Below, one piece after another: positions 21,323 through 22,161 of a DNA stretch of 22,161 nucleotides (its first letter is position 1; the number at the start of each line of letters is the position of its first letter). The DNA is taken from contig LRSR01006494.1 of the NCBI GenBank assembly GCA_001579985.1, forward strand, positions 1 to 22,161. The letters are read 5' to 3'. Source of the stretch: Hypsibius dujardini. Its lineage: Eukaryota; Tardigrada; Eutardigrada; Parachela; Hypsibiidae. Position numbers and translations under genes: made by a program. The notes beneath the pieces were generated by a model. It was not told where the DNA came from. It was given only the letters and a program-made list of their open reading frames with translations, and searched no databases.

Positions 21323-21889
21323 GGTGAGCCTGTCTATCTGTCTGTCTGTATATATGTCTGTCTGTGAGTCTGCGAGTCTGTCTACCTGTTTGTCTACCGG
21401 TCTGGCTGCCGATGTATCTGTGTGTCTGTGTTCATACCTGGGGTATATACTTGATGAGGGTAATTCCAAGCTTGACATACGAAAAGTAGTACAGGTAGTC
21501 GAGCCATTTCACAACGTGAACGGCGGCGAGAATGCCCATGATCACGGAGGCAAGCCATAGCGCACCCAAGCCGATGATGGTGAATTTGAAAAGGCGCTGG
21601 CCGTCCGACTACAAAACAAGCAGAAGAGCTTAGATAGAGGAAGATGATTGTGCTGTTTCGCAATATTACCGGATAAATGAAGCACTGCGCGATTTGGACG
21701 ATCGTCAAACAGACCGCGTGGATGGCGAAAAAGACGTCGTTCGCCTCGACCGGTAGCACTCCTCTAGGATGCCTGGCAAAGTATTCATCCTGGATTTCCG
21801 GTATCCAGAACAAGCCGACATTGAAGATGGTGTAGCATAGAAAACCGGTGATATTAAGTGCGAGAAAGTCGAAACTCAAACCGGATACG
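20755..21889 (-). CDS. CTNS: Cystinosin, C-terminal exons (lysosomal cystine/H+ symporter)
   Basis: Exons in transcript order: 21889-21670, 21608-21438, 21125-21008 and 20930-20755, all GT-AG with compatible phases. The frame follows animal cystinosin closely: [20 protein letters not shown], a luminal loop with [34 protein letters not shown], the second PQ-loop [24 protein letters not shown], then [16 protein letters not shown] and [17 protein letters not shown]. The Asp in FDF and the Asp in LLDFTGG, important for proton coupling in human cystinosin, are present. Most of the seven-helix core is covered; the N-terminal luminal region, first helices and first PQ motif lie beyond the window. 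The tail after YRK ([12 protein letters not shown] and on to VLPD) is longer than in human and lacks the GYDQL lysosomal sorting motif. It exports cystine from lysosomes. Confidence 0.95.
21185..21420. repeat. TGTC/CTGT repeat in cystinosin intron
   Basis: Interrupted ctgtctgt repeats fill about 230 bp of the 312-bp intron between exons 21608-21438 and 21125-21008, with a pure block at about 21276-21322. Long frames on both strands here are repeat artefacts. Confidence 0.95.
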
Positions 21890-21949
21890 CTGAATAAAAA
21901 AACGAACGTTACGGTTGTACACGTAGCAAACCTAGCATGACGATTATTC

Positions 21950-22067
21950 TACAAGCAGTAGGCCAGACAAGCGCGCAACAGACAGGCAGACAAACACGTG
22001 AATAGACAACAAGACAAACAAACACATAGACAAACAGAAGGAGAGACTTACAGGCAGGCAGACAGAT

Positions 22068-22125
<58 letters not shown>

Positions 22126-22161
22126 ATAGACAGGCAGACAGACAGACAGACAGACAGACAG
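21950..22161. repeat. CAGA and GGCA tetranucleotide repeat, runs off window
   Basis: In the upstream cystinosin intron, cagacaaa/cagacag repeats lead into a pure ggca block (about 22071-22123) and then cagacaga to the window end. It is the same CAGA-type composition as the repeats at 14288-14440 and 21185-21420. Confidence 0.95.

Noticed and set aside
21180-21560. 126-codon plus-strand and 82-codon minus-strand frames
   Set aside because: They consist of the TGTC repeat plus the antisense of a cystinosin exon.

Overview
This is eukaryotic, almost certainly metazoan, nuclear DNA. Genes are split by GT-AG introns (many of 70-140 bp), there is no operon structure, and microsatellites, minisatellites and short inverted-repeat elements are common. 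The protein families (BTB-BACK, flavin monooxygenase, cystinosin) are animal-like. A compact-genome ecdysozoan such as a tardigrade fits, but that is inference and no sequence here proves the taxon.

Layout. 1-628 is the 3' part of a broken flavin-containing monooxygenase (FMO), followed by a 4 x 29 bp tandem repeat. 2461-3732 (+) is a secreted-type cysteine-rich repeat gene with several disablements. 4890-5262 (-) is a two-exon candidate secreted peptide precursor: signal peptide, Lys-Arg site, four-cysteine core. 6109-6466 is an inverted-repeat element with a second copy at 11972-12334. 6535-7090 is a very large near-identical inverted repeat. 7551-8339 (+) holds the last two exons of a BTB-BACK-type gene. 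9619-9830 (+) is a lone first exon of a second FMO, followed by a CAGACA microsatellite. 9835-12600 has no gene I can name.

The core of the window is a tandem pair of BTB-BACK genes on the + strand: A at 12622-14614 (six exons) and B at 15289-19752 (seven exons, 390 codons, fully open across all junctions). Four of their first five exons are identical in length (158/160/188/133 bp), exon 2 differs by two codons, and intron phases match, so they are duplicates. The last intron of B (2285 bp) carries a 1200-bp TIR element with TA flanks and an 11-copy 44-bp minisatellite. At the right end, 20755-21889 (-) encodes the C-terminal two thirds of cystinosin (lysosomal cystine/H+ symporter) in four exons; its 5' exons lie beyond the window.

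The most interesting observation is that all three BTB-BACK loci (A, B and the fragment at 7551-8339) carry the same C-terminal signature, Cys-x2-Cys-x3-His, after the BACK region. In the 7551-8339 copy it follows a phase-2 intron at the same place as in B; in A it sits just downstream in a +1-shifted frame. This looks like a lineage-specific BTB-BACK family with a short metal-ligand-like tail. The second candidate novelty is the peptide precursor at 4890-5262.
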